Origin: Bedellia somnulentella
Lineage: Eukaryota > Arthropoda > Insecta > Lepidoptera > Bedelliidae
Direction of reading: 5' to 3'
NCBI GenBank assembly: GCA_963576735.1
Contig: OY755171.1
Location: forward strand, 21,612,182-21,676,181
DNA: 64,000 nucleotides
Shown: one piece after another, positions 20,945 to 30,327 of the stretch
How positions within the stretch are numbered: position 1 is the first letter of the stretch
Layout of the letters: every line of letters starts with the position of its first letter
Position numbers and translations under genes: made by a program
Notes under the pieces: generated by a model
The model's database searches: none
What the model was told of the DNA's origin: nothing
What the model saw: only the letters and a program-made list of their open reading frames with translations

Positions 20945-21152
20945 TAATTAATTATGTATAGTGTAGGCCTTAACTGAAAACCAGTGTTTTGCCACTTGGC
21001 AATATCAAGCACTGAGTTAGGACCTAGTTTGTGTTACCATAGCACTAATTTTAAGTTTAAAAATATTGTTTTTTTTTTCACTTTATGTATTGTTTTTCCT
21101 ATTGTATGTGGTGTTATGTTAACATAAATAAACGAGTTATCTATCTATCTAT
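20945..21152 (+). mobile_element. LINE/SINE 3'-end fragment with (TCTA)n tail
   Basis: Unrecognised ~200-bp insertion in Heli-2 ending AACATAAATAAACGAG then TTATCTATCTATCTAT. The AATAAA followed by a tetranucleotide tail resembles non-LTR retroelement 3' ends. Confidence 0.45.
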
Positions 21153-21556
21153 ATGTATGTGTTTATGAAGAATATTTCCATCATACATGATTTCTATGTA
21201 AGTTTAACCATTAAGGCTGCACACGCGACGGAAGCTTAAAAAATGTAGTAACTTCTCCCGTTTTCCCAAAATTTCCCAAATTTCCCCTTTACTACTCTGC
21301 TGGAAAGTATACAAAAACCTGCCCAGGAGTATGGAGAATAATTGTACCAAGTTTCGTTAAAATCCGTCGAGTAGTTTTTGTTTCCATAAGGAACATACAA
21401 ACCGACAGACAGACAGACAGACAGAGAGACAGACAAAAATTTTACTGATTGCATTTTTGGCATCAGTATCGATCCCTAATCACCACCTGATAGTTATTTT
21501 GAAAATATATTTCACGTACAGAATTGACCTCTCTACAGATTTATTATAAGTATAGA

Positions 21557-22531
21557 TTAATAAAGTTTTAAGTTGTCCCAATAAAAGTTACTTTGGAACG
21601 GATCAGTACTAATAAATTCAATAAAGTATAATTTAGCTTCATGATATTTAAGCAACCTTAATAAAATTTTATCTATAGCCGTAAAAAAGATGGTAAGGGC
21701 AAGCCTTGCTTGAAAATAAAAATTAACCTTTTTTCTTCAACAAAGGCCTATGAGTAAAAACTCAATAAAAGTTCGCACAGATAACAAATTAGCGATTTCT
21801 TTATTTTAATGATTATGCAAATGTTGTTCTTTACAAAGGAGAGTGATAACAACGCTGTTTTAAGTGTTTCGTAAGCAAATAAACAAAAGTTAAAATAGAT
21901 TTGTTTTGATTTTCTACTTGTTTCTCTGTTCGTAGATCATAACTATTTATTTATAACACATAAGCACACCCCATTAAAAAAAGGAACTTGGTAACTAAAT
22001 ATTTAATTCTCACTTTTTCCCCAACGTCAATAGTTTAAAAGTTGGAAAATTCTAAAGAAGTTGCATGTGATGTGCTTCACTTTCTCAAACTATTAAAATC
22101 TAAATGGATATGGATTAAACGAAAACTGATATTTACGGAATTCACAGAAACCGCAAACTTAAACCTCCACTTATTTGTTCTTATTTTAGCCACTTACTCG
22201 TAGCAATGTGCCCTATCACATAATAATATATATATAATATTGCAACCGTGTGTTCCTGAATACTTGTCAGGCTTCATGTTCATTCTCTTGATATCACTAA
22301 TATTCTCTAGCCCTTACTGGCTAATATAAAACCCTCCATTTGCCGTTCCCAATTAACCATTTTCTGTAATATTTAAATGTAATATTGTGAACCAAAACTT
22401 GACCCAGTCGTGTATGCAAAAAATAAACTAAATTAAATAGGTTTTAGGTAACTCCTAAAACTATCAACTGAACCTTTGTAAAACAAAGGAGTCTAGTCAA
22501 ATGAGAAGAACCATTTTGTGAAAATCACAAA
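21557..22531. other. AT-rich spacer without recognised features
   Basis: No gene, known repeat or structured element identified by eye. Confidence 0.5.
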
Positions 22532-22543
22532 TAATCTTCCATT

Positions 22544-22793
22544 GCCGTGTAGTGCCGGCTTAGAATGTCGCTACCCCTTTCTACCCACGGGTGTCGTAAG
22601 AGGCGACTAAGGGTATTGGGGCTATTTATTGGATTTTTGGGCGATGCGGTTGGAGACCAATCACCAAAAACCTTTATTTTACAATCTTTTCCCTTACTCA
22701 ACTTCCAAAAGTGGCTGAGGAATTTATAATTCCTTAGCTCTGGCTACCTCTTCTAGGGAATTATAGCCGTGAGTAAATGTATGTATGTATATG
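22544..22793 (+). mobile_element. SINE-A copy with target-site duplication
   Basis: Full-length SINE-A (CCGTGTAGTGCCGG subtype). The flanks TAATCTTCCATT at 22532-22543 and 22794-22805 form a 12-bp duplication. Confidence 0.83.
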
Positions 22794-22898
22794 TAATCTT
22801 CCATTGTTTTGATACTTAAGTTTTATTGTGTTTTTTTTATAGCTGATTTTCATCGGCTACTCTTTGTGTGAGATTTTACTTTGAATTTATTTGTTTTT

Positions 22899-23147
22899 AC
22901 ATACATACATACATATACTCACGGCTTTAATTCCCTAGAAGGGGTAGCCAGAGCCAAGGAATTAGAAATTCGTCAGTCACTTTTGAAAGTTGCGTGGGGA
23001 AAAGATGGTAAAATAAAGGTTTTTGGTGACGGGTCTCCAACCACATCGCCCAAAAACACTTAAAAAGCCCCTATACCCTTAGTCGCCTCTGACAATCACC
23101 CACGGGTAGAAAGGGGTAGTGTTGTTCTAAGCCGACACTACACGGCA
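22899..23147 (-). mobile_element. SINE-A copy
   Basis: Full-length minus-strand SINE-A ending at the head TGCCGTGTAGTGTCGG (23147). It lies only ~95 bp from the plus-strand copy at 22544-22793, so the two could pair as an inverted repeat. Confidence 0.82.
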
Positions 23148-23154
23148 AACAATA

Positions 23155-23580
23155 CACATTGGAGAGACCGGGGCAAGATGAAGTTCGGGGCAGAACGGGG
23201 AATAGACTTGTTTGCGTGAATAGTAATCGTGTTCGGAGCGGCAAAAGCGCTATTTACTCGAACTTCACTCTCCGCTAGTGCGTCCAAGCTGAGCGAATAG
23301 GTTAGAATTCTATTTTGCGCTGTAGAGAGAAAAAGGTGATATTGCAAGTGTTTTTACGCGATATTTGATTCGACAAATGATGTATAGACATGTAAGTACT
23401 TGTGTTAGTGTATTATTTTAATATCGAGCTTATCATATAAGTCCAAATCATTAAATTAAAAAAAGATGTTATCGCCGGTAAAGTTCGAGGATAGAATTGT
23501 GTCATCTCTTTTACCTACTTGTGGATCGGGGCAAGATGATCGGGGCATAATGTGATACTATCCTGTTTTGCCCCACCCTA
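23155..23580 (+). mobile_element. DNA-transposon-like fragment, GGGGCAAGATG family
   Basis: Begins GAGAGACCGGGGCAAGATG and repeats GGGGCAAGATGA near 23530, ending at TTTTGCCCCACCC (23572-23585). A related end lies at 24541. The motif resembles terminal repeats of Tc1/pogo-type elements common in moths, from memory. No transposase is recognisable here. Confidence 0.45.
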
Positions 23581-23587
23581 TCAATAT

Positions 23588-24062
23588 TTACATACATACA
23601 TATTCTCCCGCCGTTAGTTGCCATTGGGGTAGGCAGAGACTATCGATCGCCACTTTGTACGATCCTGGCAAACCTCTCTAGCTTCATTCACATCCATTAA
23701 TCTTTTCATAGATGCTCTTTTATTCTTCGTACTTCGGACACCTGCCTTTTTGAGCACATTTTCTATTTGATCTAAATGTGTCCTCCGAGGTCGTCCTCTA
23801 TTAACATTACCTTCCACATTGGCTCTATATATCTCTTTCACCACTTTACTGTCATCCATCCTCTCTATGTGCCCAAACCATCTCAACATTCCTTTTTCTA
23901 TCTTTCTTAAAATATCATTTTTTACATCACACCTTTCACGAATCACATCATTCCTCACACGATCACATAACCTTACATTACAAACTTTTCTGAGGGATCT
24001 CATTTCTACTGCATTCACTCTGCTTTCATGCTTCTTCTGCCACACCCAACATCCTATCAATA
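23588..24062 (-). mobile_element. RTE-1 LINE fragment (RT C-terminal end and 3' tail)
   Basis: A reading frame at 23614-24060 encodes an uninterrupted ~148-codon C-terminal segment: WVWQKKHESRVNAVEMRSLR, RKIEKGMLRWFGHIERMD, GRPRRTHLDQIENVLKKAG and CQDRTKWRSIVSAYPNGN. The LRWFGH.ERM and GRPRR motifs are typical of RTE-type LINEs, whose Y/W-x-GH-V motif closes the RT protein. The 3' end reads ACTAACGGCG, then GAGAATATGTATGTATG. Other copies lie at 42925-44055, 44057-44450, 59480-59870 and 61385-61660. The palm and endonuclease are absent. Confidence 0.82.
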
Positions 24063-24540
24063 TATTTACATAATATATAGAATTTTCAAATATTTGTCAA
24101 TTATACTTAAATCAGGATCCAAAATATTTATTTCTTTATTTTTAAAGATAAAATGGTTCATATCTATCAACGAAAAGAGATCGTGGCAAATGGAACCAAG
24201 AAGATATGAGAAGAGCAGTAAATGCTGTTATTCCGAAGTTAACCTTACAGCGATGAGTAAGAAAAGCTCGTGAAACTATTTAATGCTGACACAGATTCTG
24301 ATAACGACTGCAAAAAATATATTTTCATTTTTTCAATTCAATTGATGATTGATGATGATTGATTGAATGATTCAAAACTGATTTCACAGCCTAGCAAAAT
24401 ATTGAGCTGGAAGCACTGCTTTTGGTTTAGCAGACGAAAGTAAAAAACAAATATAAAACCTTTAGTTTAACTCCATTAAAATTATAAATTGCGTTCAGAA
24501 ATAATCAATTAATTTTGATTTGAACTGAACGTTTGATAAT

Positions 24541-24965
24541 TAGGGGAGACCAGGGCAAGATGAGATAGCTAAGAAAAACTTGTTATACAAGGAAAATTTA
24601 ACTCTTTAATAACAATTTTTAACGAAAGAAGTAACTATTATACATTTTTTTCTTATAATTAAACGTTGCATCATGCAAAATCACAGAACTTTGTATGGAA
24701 AATGTTCTAAAAATAAACGCGATGAATTTCCCGTTTTGCCCCGTAACCTGGGTAAGATGAGATACGCTGTCGGTAAACTGAGTATGCTTTTTAATAGGGT
24801 AGACAGCGAGAAGAAACCTGGAAAAGGACAACAAAACAAACAAAACCTGCAGAAAAAGTATTTTTTTCTTTAGGTGCATAAGTCATGTGCCGGAGAAGAT
24901 GAGGAAGACGAAGAGACACACATTTGTGAACGCTGTCTACCCTTTAATTGAGTTAAAGGTTTTAT
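24541..24965 (+). mobile_element. DNA-transposon fragment with CxxC-type tail
   Basis: Starts GGGGAGACCAGGGCAAGATG, the same end type as 23155. Near 24870-24950 a short frame reads CAGEDEEDEETHICERCLPFN before a stop. Cys-rich acidic tails of this kind occur at the C-terminus of some Tc1/pogo-type transposases. Weak evidence. Confidence 0.4.
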
Positions 24966-26124
24966 ATTGTACGGTCATTTACTGGTTAAGTTCTATATAA
25001 AATAAATAATGTAACACCGCATATCCGTAGCGGTCTAGTCAGTCAGGTCAGTCTCGCAATAAACAGGAAAATATTATTTAATGCTAATTGGGCCCAAATA
25101 AATGTACTCTCTTGCACCAAATTGCGATTGTTCTTTGCCGACTCGTCTTAAAGTACCGCTGCTGTTTTCCGCCAAGCCAAATAAACAATACTAAGTACTA
25201 CACTAATACTTGTTTCAGTGATGGGTGATTGTACTGTACTTGAATATTAAAGATACTAATTTAATTTGTTATTATATTCACCGTATAACCAATACGAGTT
25301 AATTCCACACACAATAACCATAACAATATTTTATACGGCACATCTATTTTATATAGACTTAGTAAGCCTCAAGTAGCCAATTAAAAAAGAAAAATGGGCC
25401 ATAAACTCCAACTCTTTGTTCGTACCAAACGGTCTATAATGTTAATTGCTACAATCTACAATAATAAAATATTATCTAGAATTTTCTTTGTTGTTTTACT
25501 ATGATATAGCTCAGTAAGAGTACCACCGCGTCTCATGCAGGAGATGCGAGCTTCAATCTTGAAGCAGGTATTGTTTTTTCTAAAGAAATATGTATTATTA
25601 ATTTGCTATGTTGGTATCAATAGTGGTGACATCGAAAATACATCGTGAGGTAATCCACATGACTCAGTTATACTAAGTCGTGCGGCATTTATTTCAGGTA
25701 GTTGTGACCAAGATAGAATCCAGAAAATTCAGACTTAGAACATTTCATCTGTCTTTTCGTTTTCGGGTCGTAAAACGAGATCCAGTTGCTCAAGGAAAAT
25801 ATTTGACAAAGGTACTTACTAAAAGTTTATTGTTATAGGCATTCTTCCAATTAAGTGCCAGAAATACGTGGCAAATCATTGTTTTCAATATAAACTAAAC
25901 AAAGGTTTTAATAAAAACTGAAAGGAAAAATGTGTGAAAGCTGATAGGCTTTTGTATAGCTTTGATCCGTTTATCAATGGAAATGTTTTTGTATTTTTTT
26001 ATATTAATATTTTTTGGATTCCTACGTAAAATAGACGTGCCATATGAAATATTGTCATGGTTATTATTTGCTACTATCGTTTCATACGGTTAATTATAAT
26101 CTCATATAATTTAAAATGACGACA
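24966..26124. other. AT-rich spacer
   Basis: Contains only the diverged SINE-B copy (25500-25700). A segment at 25015-25140 (GTCTCGCAATAAACAGG) has an LTR-like look but no partner was found. Confidence 0.4.
25500..25700 (+). mobile_element. Diverged SINE-B copy
   Basis: tRNA-like head (GATATAGCTCAGTAAGAGT then GCTTCAATCTTGAAGC) followed by ATCGTGAGG, ATCCACATGACTCAGTTAT and TAAGTCGTG, which correspond to the SINE-B body. The tail is missing. Confidence 0.5.
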
Positions 26125-26486
26125 TGATAGTCCAATCTGTAGAACACCCGCCCGAAAACAGAAGGGCGTGAGTTCCAATCCTGGGTCGGGCCTACACAAA
26201 AATTGTCCTTTCTAATGTCATATGTGTGGTTAATTTATCATGGTTGTTTACGGTGAGGAAAAACATCCTGAGGAAACCCACAAAGCTAAGTTATACTTAG
26301 TCATGTGAGAGTGTATTCGTACAAAACGGCGATAGGCCTGCCCCCTTTCACGTGAGTACACTGTCCAAGCAAAACGTGGGTACCTTCTCTGGAAACTAGA
26401 TGGCGCTTGCCATGTGAGTTCAGAAGTATTGGTACCTCTACCAACCCCTTCGGGAATAAACGGGGCGTGAACGTTTATGTTATGTA
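26125..26486 (+). mobile_element. SINE-B full-length copy
   Basis: The head resembles a tRNA gene: A box ATAGTCCAATCTGTAG and B box AGTTCCAATCC. The body holds ATGTGTGGTTAATTTATC, AAAACGGCGATAGGCCTG and CACGTGAGTACACTGTCC, with the end GGCGTGAACGTTTATGTTATG. RNA polymerase III transcription from the tRNA-like head is expected for such SINEs. The partner LINE is unknown. Confidence 0.85.
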
Positions 26487-26726
26487 AAAGAAAACTTGAT
26501 CATCATTGCATAGCAAATAAAAGTTATTTCACAGACAATTTACTCTCATTATGTCTCATCACTTAAAGAACTCTTTTGCAGAAATTTGGGTATAGATGTA
26601 TTTTAGAAGATACTTAACCGATCGTTCAGAAATATTAAATGTATTACGACACTTTGTATTTTCTCGTTTGGTATACGGTAGTATATAAAGTTTTAATATA
26701 CATAAACATAAACATAATAAATAATC

Positions 26727-27077
26727 ATAAACGTTCACGCCGAATATCCCCAAAGGGGTTGGCAGAGGTACTAATACTTCTGAACATAAAGTGACTGTCA
26801 CCTGGTGTTCAGAGTACCCACGTTTTGCATGGACAGTGTACTCACGTGATAGGGGGCAGGCCTATCGCCGTTTTGTACGAATACACTGTCACATGACTAA
26901 GTACAACTCAGCCATGTGGGTTTCCTCACGATGTTTTCCCTCACCGTTAGCAACCATGATAAATTAACCACACATATGTCTTTAGAAAAGACAAATTGGT
27001 GTAGGCCCGACCCAGAATTTGAACCCTAGTCGTTTGCACGATAACCGAGTGTTCTACCCACTGGGCTATCACGGTTG
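26727..27077 (-). mobile_element. SINE-B full-length copy, inverted partner
   Basis: Minus-strand SINE-B from the tail AACGTTCACGCCGAATATCC to a head GTGATAGCCCAGTGGGTAGA (A box) with a GGTTCAAATTC B box. It faces the 26125-26486 copy tail to tail across ~240 bp. Confidence 0.85.
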
Positions 27078-27956
27078 CTTTACATCATTTAAAATTATAT
27101 TTTTTGGGTACCTAAAAGAATTGTTGGGTAACTAATACTAAATTGTGAAACATCAATCTATAAAAGTTGCTACGGAAAGTTTTCTCCTTTCTTGGTAACT
27201 ATTTGTTGCTGGTTGCAAACTACGTACTACTAACATTTTCTAACAATACTTAACCAAACGTTGTTTTACAAACACTGCAACAGAAAAACTTATTTAGGAC
27301 TGTTTATTGAAATACATTAATTCAATGGAAAATATATTACCCAAACTTGCATGGAGTATTTGACTTAACAAATACGCATATACACACTTCTAGTTATGCT
27401 CAAAGTAGGTACCACATATCTTTAATATGATTTATTAATAGTTTAACTGAAAATGTCAAGGAAATTATGTTCAAATTTCGACTACCTGTATTGTAAAATA
27501 AAACAAAAGAATAAAATCATTTGACATATTCTAAGTGATTCATAAATCACTCACTCACTTAAGTACTCCGCCTTGGTAAGCAGTAATCGCTTGCAAATTG
27601 ACTTAACATGGATAAACTTCCTGAGACACGAATACCGTAATACACAACTAATCGTTGAATAAAGGTCAAATGTAATTTTGTAATTTGCTTACTTTGAAAA
27701 AAAGATAGATGGCGCGGGATTTCTAATTCTAACTTTCAGGCAACCTTCGTTTAGGGATTTTATGGTGTGAAAATTGTTTGGTAAAAAATACTATGAAATT
27801 AAAACAAATTTCCTTTTCTAGGAAAAGTTTAGCAAGGTGTTTTTGTTGTTGCTTACATATTTTTTTTCATCTTGCTTATTAATTTTCCTTTTTATGTTAG
27901 GAATACTTCAATGGGCGTAAATGTTGCAAACAATAATACATCTTTCTTGTCTTCAG
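27078..27956. other. Flank of the inverted pseudogene, nothing recognised
   Basis: No exon 1 or exon 2 counterpart was found before the pseudogene exon 3, indicating that the inverted duplication is partial. Confidence 0.5.
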
Positions 27957-28900
27957 GTGACCAAATAGCATATTTTGCAATAATAGGAACGAAATATGTT
28001 CATGATAATGCTGAGTTTGTTTCTCCTCTGCGGAATTTATAAAGATATCGATTATCGATAAGAAGGAAATTTTGCGCTATAACAAGATCGCGGAGCTAAT
28101 GAAATAGTTGTACCAATAAGGCGCAGGCCTGTATTATATCGAAACTGCAAGCAAATATTTTCGTTACGTGAGTTATTTTGTAAACATAAGGAGTTATCGG
28201 ATTGTTTGGTCGCCGTCGTGCGACGAACTGAGTATCTGCTTGAACTGAGTTTTGGATCCTAGCCAAGAAAGAATATTTTACAATCGTGTATTCATTCAAT
28301 TCTTGCTTACAAGCTTCTAATGGACAAGGACCTTATGCAACAAAAAAAGAATACTTTTAATTTTCTCACTTAGTCATAGATTGTGAATTCATTCATGCAT
28401 TTGTATACTAAAATTACTGAAAACTTTACTTTCCAAAACCTAGTGTTTTTAACACGCTTATATATGCTTCACTTGCATGTATGCACTCGTATGTAACAGA
28501 CTCCTTTAAACTCGATTTTAATCCATTTTAAACGGACCGATTTAATTCAAAATTTGTACACATCAGATAATCAGGGACAATATAATAATTTCATAGGTCA
28601 TTTTGTTTATAATATCCTGATTATGGTTGCCAGGGTTAAATAATTTCAAATAATTCAGTACTAAAAAGCTACAAATATATATCGTTAAAAAAAACTGCTT
28701 CAAAAGCGTGTGAAACTGAGAAGTTTTTTAAACTGTATTTTTTATTCTATGACGTGAAATACAAGTCCGTTAATTGCCTTTACAGACAGACAACTATATT
28801 TTTCACAGTAAACGTGTCTTTCCTTGTGCCGTGGGTGCTCGGCTGCATGACGTTCATGGCGCTGGTGTACTGCAATGTGCTGCGAGATCATGTGAATAAA
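27957..28900 (+). pseudogene. Inverted broken copy of tetraspan exons 3-4
   Basis: Plus-strand copy of the exon 3 / intron 3 / exon 4 block. Exon 3 (27957-28043) keeps a CTTCAG acceptor but has a one-base insertion after GGAACG, and its donor is GATATC instead of GTAAGT. Exon 4 (28809-28900) lacks a base at its 5' end, so the phase-0 reading meets TAA at once. It also lacks 15 bp between two copies of ATGGCGCTGG (ETMAL region). The intervening intron resembles gene A intron 3 around 8960-9210 but lacks the SINE-A and foldback MITE found in gene A. No other exons were found nearby. Confidence 0.8.
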
Positions 28901-29244
28901 GTTGGTATTTGTTATAATGAAATGCAGAATTTTTCCAGACTGTACATTTTTAGGGATTTTATGTTAAACAAGGGAAAATAAAAAAAAGAAGAAGAAGAAA
29001 ACAGTTTATTTGTTGCCAGTCGCACACGAACATGTTAATATTTTAAATATGTTTACTTAAATATGTTTAATTTTTTTCTGATTATTGTAAATAAATAACT
29101 AAACCATTTAAGGTAAATGACAAGATATTTACAATATAAAAAAAGGAAAAAATACAGTTTACAACAAAAACAGTGTTGATGTTAAACACTACTTAAAAGT
29201 GTAAAAGAAACAAAGGATAAAAGGATTTCGCCCTGGCAGCCATT

Positions 29245-29317
29245 GACATGGTAGCTCAATTGCCAGAGCGACGGGGGCGTGTACCCGAGGTCGCGGGTTC
29301 GATCCCCGCCTGTGTCG
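29245..29317 (+). tRNA. tRNA-like sequence, probably a pseudogene
   Basis: The 73 nt fit a cloverleaf. The acceptor GACATGG pairs with CTGTGTC (two G-T), the D stem is GCTC/GAGC, and the T arm GCGGG-TTCGATC-CCCGC is perfect. A and B boxes are good (TAGCTCAATTG, GGTTCGATCCC), and TTTTT follows at about 29320, as in Pol III terminators. The anticodon arm pairs only if shifted (CGGG/CCCG), leaving an 8-base loop without T33. It is therefore a decayed tRNA gene or the head of a SINE with no body. Isotype not assignable. Confidence 0.5.
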
Positions 29318-30099
29318 AAATTTTTCTTTCCTTTATTTATTCTTTATTTTTTAGTAATTATCCCCACATGAGGTTTTTATGAACAAAAACAATTCAAAAA
29401 ACAGAACTGACTTTATGTGACAATAATCTAAGTTCATTTTGACATTGAAGCCAGACAAAATTTATCTGAAAAAATAATTCATCATCTTCTGTCAATGTAA
29501 AATGGTTGGCTGGAATCTTCAAATATAATATGTATATCAATACATAGTATAAAACAAAGTCGCTTTCGCTGTATGTCCGTATGTATGCTTAGATCTTTAA
29601 AACTACGCAACGGATTTTGATGCGGTTTATTTTAATAGATAGAGTGATTCTTAAGGAAGGTTTGTATGTATAATAAATGCATAAAATAGTAGAGAAACAC
29701 TGATAAATTTAAAGGTTTCTAATGTGATGTCGTAAATAAGCACGTTTTTTTGCGCTTATATTGCAAACGCTAGCTGAACCCTACGAGATAGACCAAAATA
29801 ATGTACTACAGTATTGTTCACCTTAAAAATTTCAACAAAAAAGTCCGCGATGGTATAAATCTATCTCTTAGGGATAACCCAGCATAACCATTTTTATTCT
29901 TTACTAAAAAATGGTTATTTACGAAGTGATTTTAAACAATGCAGCATTAATCCTTATCCAATTAAGTACCTTAAATAAATTGTGCATTTATTATAGATCA
30001 ATATGCTTTTTACAGCATGTAATTTAAGTGAATATTACCGAAGATATTACAAATTTAAAATGCAGGGTCGTAGTTGTTTGCGCCGGGCGGCGAGTGCCT

Positions 30100-30107
30100 A
30101 TAAATAG
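30100..30107 (+). promoter_or_regulatory. Candidate TATA box in Heli-1 5' region
   Basis: TATAAATA inside a locally CG-rich stretch (30065-30190), upstream of the Helitron Rep gene start at 35534 before the Dong insertion separated them. A promoter role is inferred from motif and position only. Confidence 0.3.
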
Positions 30108-30276
30108 CGCGTATTGATGGCCGCGCTTCGCCTTATAGCACTTTATGATTTGCATTGCAGCGATCGCACGCGTTTATCGGAGCTCTCTAGCGAGGAAAAT
30201 ATCAAGAATTAATTAAACTGAATAGAATAAGTATCTTTTGTTGTTAATTATCTTTTAATTTTTATTATTATTATTT

Positions 30277-30314
30277 TGGGAATACTTTTAGTTTCTCGCC
30301 TCTCCCATGACCGA
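30277..30314 (-). mobile_element. Dong 3'-tail stub
   Basis: Only the last ~38 bp of Dong (minus strand GGGAGAGGCGAGAAACTAAA), bounded by TTATTATTATT on both sides. It is an extremely 5'-truncated insertion, or the remnant left by a later Dong insertion next to it. Confidence 0.7.
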
Positions 30315-30327
30315 GATTATTATTATT

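Larger units (their letters stand above)
20092..21556 (-). mobile_element. Heli-2 copy 1 (non-autonomous Helitron)
   Basis: On the minus strand the element starts TCTATACTTATAATAAATC (21556) and ends with a GC-rich hairpin region and CTAG (20095-20092). It is preceded by A and followed by T, the Helitron insertion pattern. It has no Rep or helicase gene. It carries a (TGTC)n tract at about 21396-21432 within an accidental reading frame (21236-21463). It was enlarged by a SINE-A and a second retroelement fragment nested between 20689 and about 21160. Same family as 43026-43927. Confidence 0.85.
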
